DNA of 64,000 nt from Actinacidiphila yeochonensis CN732 (lineage in GTDB: Bacteria; Actinomycetota; Actinomycetes; Streptomycetales; Streptomycetaceae), in contig NZ_JQNR01000004.1 of assembly GCF_000745345.1 (NCBI RefSeq), positions 62,001 to 126,000 on the forward strand, given 5' to 3'. The notes beneath the pieces are model-generated. The model ran no database searches and had not been told where the DNA came from. It was given only the letters and a program-made list of their open reading frames with translations. Shown in pieces: positions 9,459-17,628 of the stretch. Each line of letters opens with the position of its first letter. Within the stretch, counting starts at the first letter, position 1. Made by a program: the position numbers and the translations under genes.

Positions 9459-10501
9459 GCCGCGGGGCGGGGCCGGGTGGGGAGGGCCCGCCGGACGCCG
9501 TCGAGCAGGTCGTCCGGCAGGCGTGGGGTGCGACGCTCGGCACCGACACGGCGGGCCCGCACGACGACTTCTTCGCGGCCGGCGGCTCCTCCCTGGCGGC
9601 CGTCCGGCTGGTCGGCGACATCCGCCGGGCGCTGCGGACGGACGTCCCGCTGGGGGCGCTGTTCGAGGCGCCGACGATCGACGGCCTGGCACGGCTCATC
9701 CGGCAGCGGAGCGCGCCCAGCACCTCGTACGTCCGCCTGCGATCCGCCGAACGCGACACGACGTTCGTGTTCGTTCACCCGGTCGGTGGGTCCGTCAGCG
9801 GATACACCGACGTCGTCGCGGCGCTGCCGCCCGGTGCCGGGTGTGTGGGCCTCCAGGCCCGCGGGCTGGACCCCCGGTGCGAGCCGCACCCCGACATCCC
9901 CTCCATGGCCGCGGACTACCTGGCGGAGCTGTCGGCCCGGCACCGGCCCGAGGACCTCGTGCTGGGCGGCTACTCGTTCGGCGGCCTCGTCGCGTTCGAG
10001 ATGGCCCACCAACTCGGGCGCGCCGGACGGCCGCCCCGCGGAGTGGTGCTGCTGGGCACGTACTTCCCGCAGCGCGACGTGACGCGCGCCGGCCGGATCG
10101 AGACGCTCAGCGCACTGGTCGGCGCGATCTACCGGACCCCGGTGGACCCGAGGGCCCTCGACGGCCTGGACGACGACGCGGTGGTGGGCGCGCTCGCCGC
10201 CGCGGCGTGCGGGAACGCCTCGCTCCCCGAGCAGTACCGCCACGCCGGGCTGCGCCGACTGATCGAGGTCCTCGCCCGCAACCTCGCCATGGTCGAGGCG
10301 TTCGACGTGCCGGTCATCGAGGGGCAGGTCCACCTTGTGAGGCCGGAGAGTCCCGAGCCCCGCGACGTCCCCACCGCCTGGCGGCGGCACGCCCGGGGAG
10401 GAGCGGTGGCGCACGACATCGGCGGCGAGCACAACGCGCTGATGTCGCAGCCGCACGGCAGCCGCATCGCGCGCCTGCTGGCGGAGCTCTGGCCTGCGTG
10501 A
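9455..10501 (+). CDS. PCP-thioesterase didomain protein
   Basis: A 348-residue GTG-start protein. An N-terminal carrier domain (about residues 12-90) has the phosphopantetheine site in FFAAGGSSLAAVRL. The rest is an alpha/beta-hydrolase thioesterase of the NRPS type with FVHPVGGSVSGY and the nucleophile motif GYSFGG (Ser about 175); a late His in the GGEHNAL context completes a plausible triad. Such didomains usually end an NRPS line and release the acyl or peptidyl chain by hydrolysis or amide/ester formation. Here there is no condensation domain, so the substrate is probably loaded in trans. Its stop overlaps a 29-residue ORF (GTGA at 10498). Confidence 0.85.
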   Translation: MSRGAGPGGEGPPDAVEQVVRQAWGATLGTDTAGPHDDFFAAGGSSLAAVRLVGDIRRALRTDVPLGALFEAPTIDGLARLIRQRSAPSTSYVRLRSAERDTTFVFVHPVGGSVSGYTDVVAALPPGAGCVGLQARGLDPRCEPHPDIPSMAADYLAELSARHRPEDLVLGGYSFGGLVAFEMAHQLGRAGRPPRGVVLLGTYFPQRDVTRAGRIETLSALVGAIYRTPVDPRALDGLDDDAVVGALAAAACGNASLPEQYRHAGLRRLIEVLARNLAMVEAFDVPVIEGQVHLVRPESPEPRDVPTAWRRHARGGAVAHDIGGEHNALMSQPHGSRIARLLAELWPA

Positions 10502-10587
10502 ACGAGGACTTCACCGATACGGAAAGCAATCGAACGCAGCCGCACCGACGCTCCGAGCCGGTGGCGGTACGGAAGAAGGTGTCCTGA
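10498..10587 (+). CDS. 29-residue ORF coupled at both ends
   Basis: A GTG at 10498 overlaps the thioesterase stop as GTGA, and the TGA at 10585-10587 overlaps the ATG of the next gene. The 29-residue peptide begins VNEDFTDTESNRTQPH and ends VRKKVS: acidic at the start, basic at the end. Third-position G+C is about 79%, slightly low for the cluster but compatible with coding. No family is recognised. It could be a translational bridge that carries ribosomes from the thioesterase to the cupin-like gene, or a real small peptide. The double overlap is the main support and may be chance, because this frame is the open tail of the 8539 gene. Confidence 0.35.
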   Translation: MNEDFTDTESNRTQPHRRSEPVAVRKKVS

Positions 10588-11330
10588 TGGGCGAAATGCT
10601 GAAGCGGTCCCCCGACCAGCTCAACGAGGTCCACGACGTCACGGAGTTCCGGGACGCGGGCCGCTGCCGGGTCACTCCGGTGGCGAGGTTCGACGCGCCG
10701 GTGGCGCAGGCGCTCGTCGACACGCTGACCGACATCGTCCGCCGAGCCCACGCGGAACCGAAGGCCACCGCGCCCGACGAGGAGGGCATCGTCCGGGCGC
10801 AGACCTTCGAGGAGGGCGAGGTCTTCATGCTGGAGGCACCGTTCGACGGCTACTTCGCCGACCGGTACCTGATGGACTTCTACGACGTGGGCCAGCGCGG
10901 CATCTGTTCGAGGATGCACCTGCACACCGGACTGCGCTTCGTGCGCATGATGACGGGCCCCGGAACGCGCATACGGGTGTCGAGCCTCTCGCCGTTCCAC
11001 ATGCTGCACGCCGAGGGCATCACGCCGTTCGCCCTGGAGCAGTTCACCGACGAGCTGCCCGACACGCCGGACGGTGTGACCGTGCCGCGGTACAACGCGG
11101 TCGTCCCGGAGAACGCGTGGGTCGACATGCAGATCCCGCGCGCGGTGTCCCACCAGTTCAACGCGATCGGTCCGCACGCCGTCATCGACTCCGTGCATCC
11201 GGAGGAGTCGATCGAGACGTTCCGGGAGAGGATGTCCGGTTATCGGATGATGGCCCAGACGGTGTTCCTCGCCGAGGACCTCCCGGCGGCCGAGACCTGT
11301 GACCAACTGCCCGACACGGCCATCGCATGA
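10587..11330 (+). CDS. Uncharacterised protein, possibly cupin-like
   Basis: A 247-residue protein with no clear family. The central part MHLHTGLRFVRMMTGPGTRIRVSS followed by a second strand-rich block (VPENAWVDMQIPRAVSHQFNAIG) reads like a cupin barrel, with His-x-His in the first half and SHQF in the second. The usual cupin glutamate is not evident, so metal binding is uncertain. It sits between carrier-protein genes with ATGA overlaps at both ends, so it is very likely expressed with them. It could be an oxygenase, epimerase or binding protein. The cupin assignment is a visual fold guess. Confidence 0.6.
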   Translation: MGEMLKRSPDQLNEVHDVTEFRDAGRCRVTPVARFDAPVAQALVDTLTDIVRRAHAEPKATAPDEEGIVRAQTFEEGEVFMLEAPFDGYFADRYLMDFYDVGQRGICSRMHLHTGLRFVRMMTGPGTRIRVSSLSPFHMLHAEGITPFALEQFTDELPDTPDGVTVPRYNAVVPENAWVDMQIPRAVSHQFNAIGPHAVIDSVHPEESIETFRERMSGYRMMAQTVFLAEDLPAAETCDQLPDTAIA

Positions 11331-11644
11331 GCGCGCGCGAACCAGCACCCGGGCCGGCGTGGCAGCCGGGCCCCGGCGCCGCCGACGAGGTGGGCGGCCG
11401 GATCGTGGCCGTGCTGCGGGAGGTCGCCGCCGACGCCCCCGGGACCGCGGCCTGCCGGGACGTCGACACGGCGCTCGCCGGGCTCGACTCGCTCGGCGTC
11501 GTCCAGCTCATGGTGCGGCTGGAGGCCGAGTTCGCGATCGAGTTCTCCGCCGAGTCCGTGACCCGCGTCAACTTCACGTCGCTCGCGGCCGTGCGCGCGC
11601 TCGTCGACTCCACCGCCGGACACCGGACGGGGCGGGACGCGTGA
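11327..11644 (+). CDS. Free-standing acyl carrier protein
   Basis: A 105-residue protein whose second half is a carrier domain with the phosphopantetheine attachment motif LDSLGVVQLM (Ser55) and the helix-4 end typical of ACPs. An N-terminal tail of about 25 residues is Pro/Ala rich. The start overlaps the preceding stop and the stop overlaps the ligase GTG (GTGA at 11641), so carrier and ligase are probably made together. It is the likely acceptor of the acyl group activated by the neighbouring AMP-ligase. It differs from the two PCP domains at 9455 and 35474, which carry GGxS motifs. Confidence 0.88.
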   Translation: MSAREPAPGPAWQPGPGAADEVGGRIVAVLREVAADAPGTAACRDVDTALAGLDSLGVVQLMVRLEAEFAIEFSAESVTRVNFTSLAAVRALVDSTAGHRTGRDA

Positions 11645-13290
11645 GCCGGACCGCGTTCTTCGCGCCTCCCCCGGAGGGCGTGCACACGTACGTGCGCGAC
11701 GGTGGACGCGTACAGCCGGACGCCGCGGCAAGCGTGGCCGCCGACCTGCTGCACTGGGCGACGGCCGGCCCGGACCGCCCCTTCCTGACCTGGTGCCCGC
11801 GAGACGGCGGCGCGACCGTCCTGACCTACGGCGAGCTCGAACGGTACAGCCGCCGGCTCGCGACCCTGCTGGGGGGCCGGGTGGGCCCGAGCCGGCTGCT
11901 GGCCCTGCTGCCCGCCAACGACCTGCCCTCGGTCGTCGCCATCGTCACCGCTCTCAGGACAGGGACGCCGTGCCTGTTCCTCAACCCGCAGGATCCGGTA
12001 CGGCGGCTGCGCTCGGTACTGGCCGACTGTCCGGCGGACCTCGTCCTGCGCTCGCCCTACGCGGCGCCGCAGGCGGCCGAGTTCGCCCAGACCGTTCCGT
12101 GGGATCCGACCGCGTGGGACGACGCGGAGCGCACGGACGGCACGGCCCCGGAGGGGACGGACGACGCCGCCGGGTGCGCCGACGCGCGGGCGCTGCCGGC
12201 GACGCACCCGGCGCTGCTCTTCGGTACCTCCGGCTCGACAGCCGCGAGCAAGCTCGTGGTCCAGTCGCATCGGGCGCTGACCAGCAACGCCGAGGCGGTG
12301 CGCCGACACCACGGGCTCACCCGGCACCGCACGCTGATGGGCGGCCTGCCGCTGCACCACGTGAACGGCGTGCACTTCACCCTCGTCGCGGCGCTGCACG
12401 CCGGGGCGCACACCGTCCTGCCGCAGGCGATCTCCCCCTACACCTACCGGGAGCTGCTCGACCAGCACCGCCCGGACATCGTGAGCCTCGTCCCGCCCGT
12501 GCTGGAGATGCTGCTGGCCACGGGCCGCGGCTGGCGGCCGCCGGACAACCTGCGCTACTTCGTGTCGGCCGCGGCGCCACTGACCTCCTCCCTGGTCCGA
12601 CGGGTCGTGGACGCCTTCGGCGTGCGCGTGCTGCAGGGCTACGGCCTGTCGGAGACCACCAACTTCTCCACCACGGTGCCGGCCGACGCCTCGGAGGAGA
12701 CCTACCGGGCGGTCGCGCTCGACGCCGGGATCCCGTCGGTCGGCGTCCCGCTGCACGGCAACGAGGTGGAGGTCTTCGCCGAGGACGGCACGCTGCTCGG
12801 TGAGGGCGCGCACGGCGAGATCCGCATGCGCGGCCACAACGTCATGGAGGGCTACGCCCACCGGCCGGATCTGACCGACGAGGCGTTCGCGGGCGGCTGG
12901 TTCCGCAGCGGGGACCTCGGCTACTGGGCGGCCGGCCCGGACGGACGCCGCTACTTCTACATCACCGGACGCGGCAAGAACATCGCGAAGGTCCGCGGGG
13001 AGACGGTCTCGTTGGAGGAGGTCGAGCGGGCGCTGCTCTCGGTCGACTCCGTCACCGACGCCGGCTGCGTCGCGCTGCCCCACCCGGCGTGGGGCGAGCA
13101 GGTCGTCGCCCTGGTGGCGACCCGCTCCGACGATCTCGACACGGTGAAGGCACGCCTCGCCGAACTGGTCCCGCCGGTCGCACTGCCGGTCCGCTGGCTC
13201 CGGCTCGACACGGTCCCGCGCACCGCCACCGGCAAACTCCAACGGCCTCGCCTGGCCGACATCGCGCGTGAGGAGGCCGCGACATCGTGA
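11641..13290 (+). CDS. ANL-superfamily acyl-AMP ligase
   Basis: A 549-residue adenylate-forming enzyme. The ATP-binding P-loop is LFGTSGSTAASKLVVQSH. A5 is QGYGLSETTN, A7 is WFRSGDLGYW, A8 is KNIAKVRGETVSLEEVE and A10 is TATGKLQRPRLAD with the catalytic Lys. The pocket region is not NRPS-like, so it more likely activates a carboxylic acid than an amino acid. It is coupled to the ACP at 11327, which it probably loads. GTG at 11641 was chosen over the upstream start at 11299 because of the stop overlap and because the earlier residues are a shadow of the ACP gene. The acid is unknown. Confidence 0.85.
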   Translation: MSRTAFFAPPPEGVHTYVRDGGRVQPDAAASVAADLLHWATAGPDRPFLTWCPRDGGATVLTYGELERYSRRLATLLGGRVGPSRLLALLPANDLPSVVAIVTALRTGTPCLFLNPQDPVRRLRSVLADCPADLVLRSPYAAPQAAEFAQTVPWDPTAWDDAERTDGTAPEGTDDAAGCADARALPATHPALLFGTSGSTAASKLVVQSHRALTSNAEAVRRHHGLTRHRTLMGGLPLHHVNGVHFTLVAALHAGAHTVLPQAISPYTYRELLDQHRPDIVSLVPPVLEMLLATGRGWRPPDNLRYFVSAAAPLTSSLVRRVVDAFGVRVLQGYGLSETTNFSTTVPADASEETYRAVALDAGIPSVGVPLHGNEVEVFAEDGTLLGEGAHGEIRMRGHNVMEGYAHRPDLTDEAFAGGWFRSGDLGYWAAGPDGRRYFYITGRGKNIAKVRGETVSLEEVERALLSVDSVTDAGCVALPHPAWGEQVVALVATRSDDLDTVKARLAELVPPVALPVRWLRLDTVPRTATGKLQRPRLADIAREEAATS

Positions 13291-14153
13291 GAGGCACCTT
13301 CCGGGAGCGCTCCGACCATCCCCACGTCGCCCTGCGCGGGGAGCGGCTCGACAGCGGCGCCCGCTACCCGGCGCCGCTGCGGCCACTGCCCGCCGCGGCG
13401 GCGGCACCGGCGGACGCCGCCGCGGCGGTTCTGGGCCAGCAGCTCCCCGAGCACGGGGTCGGCCACCTCGAACTGGACCGCGTGATGAGCAACGAGGAGT
13501 TCCGCGTCTTCGGCGAGGCGCTCGGCACGCCGCAGCCGGAGACGTCACCCGACGTCCGGGCCATGGTCGAGGACCAGGTGATCCTCAATCTCCGCACCGA
13601 CGGCCCCGCGACCTCCGATCCCGCCCGGCAGCCGTTCGCGGCCAACTCGCTGACACTGCACTCGGAGAGCAGCGGCGCCCCGGCACCGGCCCAGCCGCGC
13701 TACATCGTGCTGATGTGCGTGTCGCCCGGTGACGACGACGGTGCCGCGCAGACGGTCGTCGTCCCCATGGCGGGGGTGCACGCCGCTCTGCCGCACACCG
13801 CGCGGGAGGTGCTCCACCGCACCCGCTACGACCGGGACGGGGAGGCGCCGCCCGTGCTCCGCGAGGCCGGCGGACGGCCGGTGTTCTCCTTCCGCGACTT
13901 CGGCGCCACCCCGCTCGCCTGGGCCGCCGACGGGGTCGACGGCGGCCCGGCGGCCGTGGACCGCGCCCTGGTCGAGCTGCACACGGCGATGTACGGCCAC
14001 CGCGCCTTCGGCTTCCACTGGCGGCCCGGACGCCTCGTCGTCATCGACAACACCCGCCACTTCCACGGGCGCACCCGCGGCAGGGCCCCGGTGGCCGGAC
14101 AGGCCAGGCACCTCAAGCGGTTGCGTATCCGGGCTGCGGAGGGGGCGCGATGA
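13287..14153 (+). CDS. TauD/clavaminate-synthase-like Fe(II)/2OG oxygenase
   Basis: A 288-residue GTG-start protein, coupled by GTGA to the ligase. It carries the metal motif His-x-Glu in LTLHSESSG and the distal His in IDNTRHFHGRTRG, the arrangement of the clavaminate synthase/asparagine hydroxylase branch, where Glu replaces Asp. Members of that branch hydroxylate free or carrier-bound amino acids at the beta carbon. Residues 40-60 are an Ala/Pro-rich insert. It follows an acyl ligase and precedes an aminotransferase, so an amino- or oxo-acid substrate is plausible. It is the third 2OG-type oxygenase of block A. Confidence 0.82.
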   Translation: MRGTFRERSDHPHVALRGERLDSGARYPAPLRPLPAAAAAPADAAAAVLGQQLPEHGVGHLELDRVMSNEEFRVFGEALGTPQPETSPDVRAMVEDQVILNLRTDGPATSDPARQPFAANSLTLHSESSGAPAPAQPRYIVLMCVSPGDDDGAAQTVVVPMAGVHAALPHTAREVLHRTRYDRDGEAPPVLREAGGRPVFSFRDFGATPLAWAADGVDGGPAAVDRALVELHTAMYGHRAFGFHWRPGRLVVIDNTRHFHGRTRGRAPVAGQARHLKRLRIRAAEGAR

Positions 14154-15754
14154 CCGACCTCTCCGCACTGTTCTCGGCGCTCCCGCCGCCGTCGCGGAGG
14201 CGGCCGCCGACGCCCGCCGCGGCGGACGCGACCAGTACGCACCAGGCCCTGGCCCGCGCCGGGGTCCAGGAGTTCGGCCCGGACGAGTACCTGATCGAGG
14301 TCTTCGAACGGGCGCCGGACCCGACCGACGCGATGCAGCTGCGGGACCTGTACCTCGGCCGGATCGAGCAGGCGCTCGGAGCGCGCTCGTCCCGTCCGGA
14401 GCTGGCCGAGGCGTGGCGGGCGGCGCGGCACCGCCGCACCGTGACACCCGAGCAGGTCCTCGCCTCCCGGGCGACCGTGCGGTTCGTCAAGGAGATGTTC
14501 AACTTCTACTTCCGGGACGACCTGTACGGATCGCTGCGCCGGTCCGATCATCTGATCCTCTCCTCCGGAGCGGTGGACGAGGAGGAGTGGGGACTGCCGG
14601 CCGCGGTCAAGGAGTGCGTCACCTACGCCCTGAGCCGGGACTGGTACGGGTACTCCGACTCGCGCGGACGCGAACCGGCGCGCGAGGCGATCGCCGCGTA
14701 CGAGTCCGCGCGACTGGGCGGCGCCTTCTACGACCTGCGGAACGTCGCCCTGACCATGGGCGGCACCTTCGCCATCAGCGGCCTCACCGACTTCGTGCTC
14801 ACCGGCCGGCGGAGCACCGCGCCGGCCCTGTGCGCCATCCCCAACTACCCGCCGCTCATCGAGTCCATGTCACGCCGCTCCGCCACGCGGCTGGTACCGA
14901 CCCCGCTGGTGAACGGCGTGACCTCGCTCGCCCCCCTGCTGGAGCAGCTCCGTCCGGACACCCCGCTCGTGCTCCTGCAGACGGCCACGAACCCGACCGG
15001 GGCACTGGTCGACGAGGCGGAACTCGAAGCCCTCATCAAGGGGGCCGGCCCCGACACCGTCATCGTGCTCGACGAGTGCCACGAATGGCTCGGCCCGAGC
15101 CAGCGGTGGTCGCCGGCGCGTGCCGCCGCCAACGTCGTGCGCGTCAGCAGCCTGTCGAAGAACTGGTCGGCTCCAGGGCTGAAACTGGGGTGGATCCTGG
15201 CAGGCAGCACGTTCATCGACGCGTTCTACGAGTACGCGTCGAGCAGTTACGGCGGACCGCCGTCGTTCTTCTACACCGCCGTCGAGGTGCTGGCCCGGAT
15301 GGAGCGCTGGCGGTTCGAGTCGAAGGCGGAGGCGGGACCGTCCGAACTCGCCGAGTTCGAGACCGGGTACGGGTTGACCGCCGACACCCTGCGCGCCGCC
15401 TACGCCGGCTACCTGGAGGAACGGGACAGGCGGGAGCAGGAGCTGCTCCGGAACCGGGACACCGCCGTCAGCCGGCTGCGGGGGCTGCCGGACACCGAGG
15501 TCACCGCGCCGCGCTACTCCATCAACCTCGTCGCGGACTTCGAGGACTACTCCGACTCCTACCTGGCCTTCCGCGACCTGCTCGACCTGCACGACGTCTC
15601 CGTCTTCCCCGGGCTGCTGACCTTCTGCCTGTCGGGCGGGCTGGTCAGGCTGACGACCGCGCGCCGCTGGACGGAGCTCACCCCGGCCCTGTCCCGGATA
15701 GAGCGGTTCCGGCGGACGCCGCGGCCGGTCGGGTCACTGCCGGCCGAACGGTAG
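14150..15754 (+). CDS. Class I/II PLP aminotransferase (long form)
   Basis: A 534-residue fold-type I PLP enzyme. ATNPTGALVDEAEL and VIVLDECHEWLG carry the cofactor-ring contacts, and SLSKNWSAPGLKLGW contains the PLP lysine. It is about 130 residues longer than a standard aminotransferase; the extra length is an N-terminal segment (about residues 1-130) with no recognised domain. Members act as aminotransferases, decarboxylases or C-C bond formers, so transamination is not certain. ATG at 14150 overlaps the preceding stop. Its last 21 bp overlap the 3' end of the SIS gene on the other strand. A second, normal-length aminotransferase lies at 40747-42033. Confidence 0.82.
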   Translation: MTDLSALFSALPPPSRRRPPTPAAADATSTHQALARAGVQEFGPDEYLIEVFERAPDPTDAMQLRDLYLGRIEQALGARSSRPELAEAWRAARHRRTVTPEQVLASRATVRFVKEMFNFYFRDDLYGSLRRSDHLILSSGAVDEEEWGLPAAVKECVTYALSRDWYGYSDSRGREPAREAIAAYESARLGGAFYDLRNVALTMGGTFAISGLTDFVLTGRRSTAPALCAIPNYPPLIESMSRRSATRLVPTPLVNGVTSLAPLLEQLRPDTPLVLLQTATNPTGALVDEAELEALIKGAGPDTVIVLDECHEWLGPSQRWSPARAAANVVRVSSLSKNWSAPGLKLGWILAGSTFIDAFYEYASSSYGGPPSFFYTAVEVLARMERWRFESKAEAGPSELAEFETGYGLTADTLRAAYAGYLEERDRREQELLRNRDTAVSRLRGLPDTEVTAPRYSINLVADFEDYSDSYLAFRDLLDLHDVSVFPGLLTFCLSGGLVRLTTARRWTELTPALSRIERFRRTPRPVGSLPAER

Positions 15755-16816
15755 CCGGTGGAGCACGCGGGCCAGTTCGGCGGCCAGCGGACCGGACACC
15801 GCCGAGTCGACCAGGGGCCGGGCGACCTCGGCGACGTGCTCGGCGACCGGCACGGTGACCGCCGCCACCTCGCGGGCTTCGGCGTCGGCCGCGCCCGCCA
15901 CGACCACGAGGCGCCGGGAGCGGGCCGTCCGGCGGGCGGTCTCCAGCGCGGCTCCTCGGTCGGGGCCGGGGGGGACGAAGAAGACCACCGGATGGGCGGG
16001 ATCGTGGCCGAAGCGGTGTACGTGCCACCAGTCCTCCGGGTCGACCGCCATGGCCGGCACCCCGGCGGTCTCGGTGAACTTCGCAGCCAGGTACCGGGCG
16101 CTCCCCGACGTCGCCGGGCCGGCGACCACGAGCACCACCGGCACCGGGGCGAGGAGCGCCGCGACCGGACCGGCCGCCAGGCGCGCTCCCTCGATCGTGG
16201 CCGACTGGGCGCGCGCGATGGTTTCCGGATCGCCGAGCGCGGCCGTGTGGGCGACCACGTCCGCGGGGCGTCCGCCTCCGCCCCGGTGGGCAGGTGACCG
16301 GCAGACCGCCGCCCCGAGGTGCAGCAGCGCCAGCAGAACGGCCTGGTAGGTGCGGATGCCGGGGGAGGGCTCGGACGCCCGCGGGTCGACGATGACGGAC
16401 GTCTCGGCCGCGCGCGCCAGCGGACTGCCGGCCGCGCAGGTGACCGCCACCGTGGCCCGGGCGTGCCGGCGGGCCCCGGCCACCGCGGAGACGACAGTGG
16501 GGTTGCCCCCCGAGGCCGAGACACCGACGACGGCGGTGGTCCGAGCCTCTGCCTCCGGCCACGGCGGCGACTGGAGGAACGTGGCGGCGGGCAGCACCGC
16601 GCACTCCACGCCCGCTCGGGCGAGCAGGGGCGCGGCCGACAGCGCCGCGTGCAGCGAGTCGCCGCTGCCCAGCAGCACGAGGCGTTCCAGGGACCGCAGG
16701 GACCCGGCCGCGCGGGCCGCGGCCGGTTCCGCGACCCGCGACAGTTCCACCAGGTCGGCGGGGAGCCGGGTGAACTGGCGGGTCACCTCCCGCAGCGTGT
16801 ACGACCGCGGGCTCAT
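15734..16816 (-). CDS. SIS-domain sugar isomerase/deaminase-like protein
   Basis: A 360-residue protein with two SIS domains, like the isomerase half of GlmS or the AgaS/FrlB group. The first has LVLLGSGDSLHAALSA and VGVSASGGNPTVVSAV; the second has VVAGPATSGSARYLAAKFTE. These enzymes isomerise or deaminate phosphosugars or cleave fructosamine-type conjugates. There is no glutaminase domain. ATG at 16816 overlaps the BtpA stop; the open frame upstream is a shadow of BtpA. It is the last gene of block B (LLM, GNAT, epimerase, BtpA, SIS). The context suggests it handles a sugar phosphate, either for the product or in catabolism. Confidence 0.78.
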   Translation of the reverse strand: MSPRSYTLREVTRQFTRLPADLVELSRVAEPAAARAAGSLRSLERLVLLGSGDSLHAALSAAPLLARAGVECAVLPAATFLQSPPWPEAEARTTAVVGVSASGGNPTVVSAVAGARRHARATVAVTCAAGSPLARAAETSVIVDPRASEPSPGIRTYQAVLLALLHLGAAVCRSPAHRGGGGRPADVVAHTAALGDPETIARAQSATIEGARLAAGPVAALLAPVPVVLVVAGPATSGSARYLAAKFTETAGVPAMAVDPEDWWHVHRFGHDPAHPVVFFVPPGPDRGAALETARRTARSRRLVVVAGAADAEAREVAAVTVPVAEHVAEVARPLVDSAVSGPLAAELARVLHRLPFGRQ

Positions 16817-17628
16817 CGGCTTCCGCCGTGCACGACGCGCGCCAGCCGCCGGACGCTGCCGACGTCCACCCGGCCGTCCGGGCCGCCGCCACCGCGGGTC
16901 GTCAGACAACCGCTGACGAACGCGCCGTCGGCGTCCGCCAGCAGCCGCGCGGCGTTCCCGTGGGTGACGAACCCGCCCAGCATGACCGTGGCCCGGGGCG
17001 ACCGGGCGCGGATGTCCGCGATCTTGGCGAGCGTCGCGTCCTCGTCGGGGTGGGCCACGCAGACCGCGTCGGCGCCCACGAGTTCGGCCCGACGCGCGAC
17101 CCCGCCGGTGGTCTCGCCCTCTCCCGCCCACCGGAAGTGCATGGAGTCGACGTCGGCGATCAGCCGGACGTCGAAGGCGTCGATCGCCCGCCGGTAGGCC
17201 ATGATCTCCAGCGGGTCGGGGCGCACCCAGCCGTGCGTCGACAAGGTGGCCCCCACGATCGCGTCGGCGCGTACGAAGGAAGCCCCCACCACCTTGGCCA
17301 CCGCGAGCGAGGCGCGGACGGCGTGCCGCATGATCTGGACGCCCAGTTCGAAGCCGTCCGCGGTGGCGTCGGCGACCCGTGACGCGCACAGGGTCATCGC
17401 GGCGGTCCGGGCGGGATCGGCCTCGTCCTCGACGCTGTACACCCGGTCCACCGTCTGCAGCAGGACACCGTCGGCGCCGCCCTCGCACAGGGCCTCGGCG
17501 TCGCGTACCGCGTCGTCGACGGCGGCTGCCAGCGAGCCCGGCACATGGAAGGGCGTTCCGGGGAGCGGGGGGAGGTGGACCACGCCGTAGAGCTTGCGGT
17601 GCCGCCGGTCGTCCGCTTCCGTCGTCAT
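16813..17628 (-). CDS. BtpA/SgcQ-family TIM-barrel protein
   Basis: A 271-residue protein with BtpA-family landmarks: YGVVHLPPLPGTP at the start, GGADGVLLQ, FVRADAIVGAT, LIADVDSMHFR, and GADAVCVAHPDEDATLAKI near the end. The family was named from photosystem I assembly in cyanobacteria, but in other bacteria members sit with phosphotransferase and sugar genes and are probably aldolase- or epimerase-like TIM barrels. Start and stop both overlap neighbours by 4 bp. A direct photosynthetic role is excluded by the organism. In this operon a sugar-phosphate reaction is the best guess. Confidence 0.75.
   Translation of the reverse strand: MTTEADDRRHRKLYGVVHLPPLPGTPFHVPGSLAAAVDDAVRDAEALCEGGADGVLLQTVDRVYSVEDEADPARTAAMTLCASRVADATADGFELGVQIMRHAVRASLAVAKVVGASFVRADAIVGATLSTHGWVRPDPLEIMAYRRAIDAFDVRLIADVDSMHFRWAGEGETTGGVARRAELVGADAVCVAHPDEDATLAKIADIRARSPRATVMLGGFVTHGNAARLLADADGAFVSGCLTTRGGGGPDGRVDVGSVRRLARVVHGGSR

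Noticed and set aside
8539..10587. A single 682-residue oxygenase reading through the thioesterase
   Set aside because: After about residue 290 the frame is Arg/Pro/Gly-rich shadow sequence, while the +1 frame encodes a perfect PCP-thioesterase.
10498..10587. The 29-residue ORF as a microcin C-like heptapeptide precursor
   Set aside because: It does not resemble MccA, and there is no MccB-type (ThiF/E1-like) enzyme in the window to act on a C-terminal Asn.
16813..17628. BtpA-like protein as a photosystem assembly factor
   Set aside because: There are no photosynthesis genes and the neighbours are sugar-type enzymes; the family name is historical.
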